Shown here piece after piece: positions 5,577 to 7,134 of a stretch of DNA of 7,134 nucleotides. The notes under the pieces are model-generated. The model ran no database searches, was not told the DNA's origin, and saw nothing but the letters and a program-made list of their open reading frames with translations. The stretch lies in assembly GCA_020438595.1 (NCBI GenBank), contig JAGQUI010000134.1, positions 1 to 7,134 of the forward strand, read 5' to 3'. The stretch's first letter is position 1. Each line of letters opens with the position of its first letter. Position numbers and translations under genes: made by a program. The DNA is from Propionibacteriaceae bacterium. Its GTDB lineage: Bacteria > Actinomycetota > Actinomycetes > Propionibacteriales > Propionibacteriaceae.

Positions 5577-5649
5577 GTGAACGGGAAAGGAACCGTCCCC
5601 GTGAACCGGAAAGGAACCGTCCCCGCGAACCGGAAAGGAACCGTCCCCG
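5565..5649. repeat. Strict 24-bp tandem repeat block abutting the photolyase gene
   Basis: Reverse cores start at 5565, 5589, 5613 and 5637, exactly 24 bp apart; the earlier pair at 5478 and 5502 has the same spacing. The 12-base core GGAACCGTCCCC is invariant in all four. Changes are confined to the linker: GTGAACGGG, GTGAACCGG, GCGAACCGG. The last unit is cut off at 5649, where the photolyase stop codon begins. Confidence 0.9.
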
Positions 5650-7008
5650 TCAGATGTGGCGGGCGCTCTGGTAGCGGGCGAGCGCCTCGATGCGCTCGGC
5701 GGCGTGGTCGACGATCCGTTCGGGGTAGCCGTGGGCATAGCCGTCGGTGGCCTCCCAGGGACGGTGGGCGGCTGCGCCCGCGAGGTGCCCCAGTTCCGGC
5801 ACCCAGCGCCGCACGTACTCGCCGTCCGGGTCGAACCGCTCACCCTGCGTGACCGGGTTGAACACGCGGAAGTACGGCGCCGCGTCCGTGCCCGTGCCCG
5901 CGACCCACTGCCAGCCGTGCGCGTTGGAGGCCAGGTCGCCGTCGATCAGGTGCTCGAGGAAATGCGCGGCCCCGTGCGGCCACCACACGTGCAGGTCCTT
6001 GGTCAGGAAGCTCGCCGTGATCATCCGCACCCGATTGTGCATCCAGCCGGACGCGAGCAGCTGCCGCATGCCGGCGTCCACGATCGGGAAGCCGGTGTGA
6101 CCCTCGCGCCAGGCGTCGAAGCGTTCGCCCGGCTCATCGTAGGCGACGGCAAGCGGGTTCAGGTCGGAGCCCAGCGAGTCCGGGTGGCGGTGCAGCACGT
6201 CGGCGTAGAACTCCCGCCAGGCCAGCTCGATGGTGAACCGCTCCGCGCCCTTGCCGCGCCGTCCGGCCAGGTCGGCCAGCAGCGTGCGGGGGTGCAGCAC
6301 GCCGAACTTGAGGTACGGCGAGAGGCGTGACGTGCCGTCCACCCCGGGCTGGTCCCGGCTCTCGTCGTAGCGGACCAGCCCGGCGGAGAGGAACTCCTCC
6401 CAGCGGGCCGTCGCCGCGTCCTCCCCGGCCGGCGGCAGTGTGATCGGGCAGTCGGTGCGGGCGGCGTCGAGCATCGCCCACGCCGCAGGATCGCCCGGCG
6501 CGTCGGCCAGCACCAACCCGGGCGGTGCCAGGGCCGGGCCACGCCAGCCGTGCTCGCGCCAGGCGCGCAGGAACGGGGTGAACACCCGGTAGCCCTCGCC
6601 GCTCGCGTTCCGCACCCGGCCGGGCGTCACCGCGTACGGCGAGCCGGTGGCCACCCAGGTGACGCCGGCTGCGGCCAGGCCGTCCCGGACGGCGGCGTCG
6701 CGCGCCGCACCACCCGGCTCGGTCTCGGCCGACACGTGCACGGCGGTCGCACCGACTTCCGCGGCCAGCGCGGGGATCACCTGCCGCGGGTCGCCCCGGC
6801 GCAGGCACAGGTGGCCCTCGTAGCGGGCGTCCAGCGCCCTGAGGGTGGCAGCCAGCCAACCACGGCGCACCGGTCCGGCGGGATCGAAGAACTCGGGGTC
6901 GAGCACGAAGACCGGCAGCACCGGGTCGTGGGCCGCCGCGGCGGCGAGCGCCGGGTGGTCGGCGCGGCGCAGGTCGCGCCGCAGCCAGAGCAGGGACGGC
7001 CCGCTCAC
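5650..7008 (-). CDS. phr: Deoxyribodipyrimidine photolyase, class I CPD type
   Basis: 452 aa, normal length for the family. It uses blue light and reduced FAD to split cyclobutane pyrimidine dimers. The N-terminal Rossmann-like antenna domain (about 4-130) begins SLLWLRRDLR, the photolyase signature. The C-terminal FAD domain (about 200-450) has SRLSPYLKFG (227-236), LAWREFY (262-268), GMRQLLASGWMHNRVRM (313-329), the DGDLASNAHGWQW block (356-368), and TDAAPYFRVFNP (374-385). Of the Trp triad that photoreduces FAD (E. coli W382, W359, W306), Trp366 and Trp343 are present, but the outermost position is Tyr290. Start: GTG 7008, whose G-T-G overlaps the TGA of the upstream gene, so translation is probably coupled; no strong ribosome binding site is seen. 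The stop directly touches the repeat array, which probably also lies in the 3' end of the mRNA. Confidence 0.95.
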   Translation of the reverse strand: MSGPSLLWLRRDLRRADHPALAAAAAHDPVLPVFVLDPEFFDPAGPVRRGWLAATLRALDARYEGHLCLRRGDPRQVIPALAAEVGATAVHVSAETEPGGAARDAAVRDGLAAAGVTWVATGSPYAVTPGRVRNASGEGYRVFTPFLRAWREHGWRGPALAPPGLVLADAPGDPAAWAMLDAARTDCPITLPPAGEDAATARWEEFLSAGLVRYDESRDQPGVDGTSRLSPYLKFGVLHPRTLLADLAGRRGKGAERFTIELAWREFYADVLHRHPDSLGSDLNPLAVAYDEPGERFDAWREGHTGFPIVDAGMRQLLASGWMHNRVRMITASFLTKDLHVWWPHGAAHFLEHLIDGDLASNAHGWQWVAGTGTDAAPYFRVFNPVTQGERFDPDGEYVRRWVPELGHLAGAAAHRPWEATDGYAHGYPERIVDHAAERIEALARYQSARHI

Positions 7009-7134
7009 CCCGGCCCAACTTCGGTGGCGAGCCGAGCCGCCGCCGCGCCGATGGAGTGGCCGAGCTGGTGGCCCGGTTCGCCGACCAGGCGCTGGTGGCG
7101 TCCGCCGAGCCGGATCTCGACGGCCGGCCCGGAC
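7005..7134 (-). CDS. C-terminal end of an unrecognised protein, upstream partner of phr
   Basis: The last 42 codons of a gene that enters from the right edge. The frame has strong G/C at third positions and ends at TGA 7007-7005, overlapping the photolyase GTG by 4 bp (GTGA). The visible tail includes VEIRLGGRHQRL followed by a Gly/His-rich turn and the helix-like AAAARLATEV. I do not recognise the family. The overlap supports an operon with the photolyase gene, but a DNA-repair role cannot be inferred from it. The alternative, a chance open frame, is less likely given codon bias and the exact stop/start overlap. Confidence 0.6.
   Translation of the reverse strand, partial: SGPAVEIRLGGRHQRLVGEPGHQLGHSIGAAAARLATEVGPG

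Larger units (their letters stand above)
5293..5649. repeat. Mosaic array of the GGGGACGGTTCC repeat, about 12 copies
   Basis: This is the only stretch over 300 bp without a gene, and it is almost entirely repeats. Forward-oriented cores (GGGGACGG plus TTC or a variant) begin at 5299, 5329, 5368, 5429, 5453 and 5540. Reverse-oriented cores (GGAACCGTCCC, usually with a fourth C) begin at 5478, 5502, 5565, 5589, 5613 and 5637. A truncated piece lies at 5522-5527. Between cores on the right side is a short linker, GTGAACCGG or a near variant, followed by AAA. The array fills the gap between two convergent genes: the first core begins 8 bp after the CDF stop, and the last base before the photolyase stop codon belongs to the last unit. 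Several frames stay open through it on both strands, because the repeat lacks stops and its period is a multiple of three; I do not regard these as genes. Confidence 0.9.

Noticed and set aside
5565..5649. CRISPR array
   Set aside because: The repeats are tandem with no unique spacers, the unit is 24 bp, both orientations occur, and no cas genes are nearby.
5306..5852. Open frames through the array giving 8-residue periodic peptides (for example ELERNRPR, KGTVPVNR, and GDGSFPVH on the other strand)
   Set aside because: The period of 24 bp is a multiple of three and the repeat has no stop codons, so several frames on both strands are open automatically. There are no ribosome binding sites, and the frames run on antisense through the photolyase gene.
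7050..7134. + strand ATG frame at the right edge
   Set aside because: Its translation is Trp/Pro/Arg-rich and unlike a real N-terminus. The opposite strand has better codon bias and an exact stop/start overlap with phr.

Overview
The window is high-GC DNA (roughly two thirds G+C or more by eye, strong G/C bias at third codon positions, GTG starts common). It carries typical actinobacterial families: a DUF1206 membrane protein, a secreted FN3 plus endonuclease/exonuclease/phosphatase protein, and a class I photolyase. The source is most likely a free-living actinomycete. Genus cannot be fixed from the sequence.

Layout. 1-121 (-): 5' end of a secreted protein of unknown function, cut by the window edge. 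122-283: short AT-richer gap with a candidate terminator and a candidate promoter. 284-1855 (-): secreted nuclease/phosphatase-fold protein with two fibronectin III domains. 1856-2047: divergent promoter region with a perfect 14-bp palindrome. 2048-3682 (+): arginyl-tRNA synthetase of the E. coli type. 3683-3770: convergent gap holding a 56-bp hairpin with perfect 18-bp arms. 3771-4556 (-): DUF1206 membrane protein. 4557-4646: divergent gap. 4647-5291 (+): small cation diffusion facilitator, probably translated from a leaderless mRNA. 5292-5649: convergent gap filled by a repeat array. 5650-7008 (-): class I deoxyribodipyrimidine photolyase. 7005-7134 (-): C-terminal end of an unrecognised gene whose stop overlaps the photolyase start by 4 bp.

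The genes look like ordinary chromosomal single-gene units rather than a functional cluster; only the photolyase and its upstream neighbour look like an operon. The most unusual signal is non-coding. A 14-base core, GGGGACGGTTCCTT (reverse AAGGAACCGTCCCC), occurs as a head-to-head pair in one convergent gap. The same core or close variants of it occur about twelve more times, in both orientations and partly as a strict 24-bp tandem, in the other convergent gap. Both placements are between convergent stop codons. This suggests a dispersed REP-like/BIME-like palindromic element, possibly acting as a bidirectional terminator and possibly mobilised by a transposase encoded elsewhere. No mobilising enzyme, CRISPR array, tRNA or rRNA is visible in this window.
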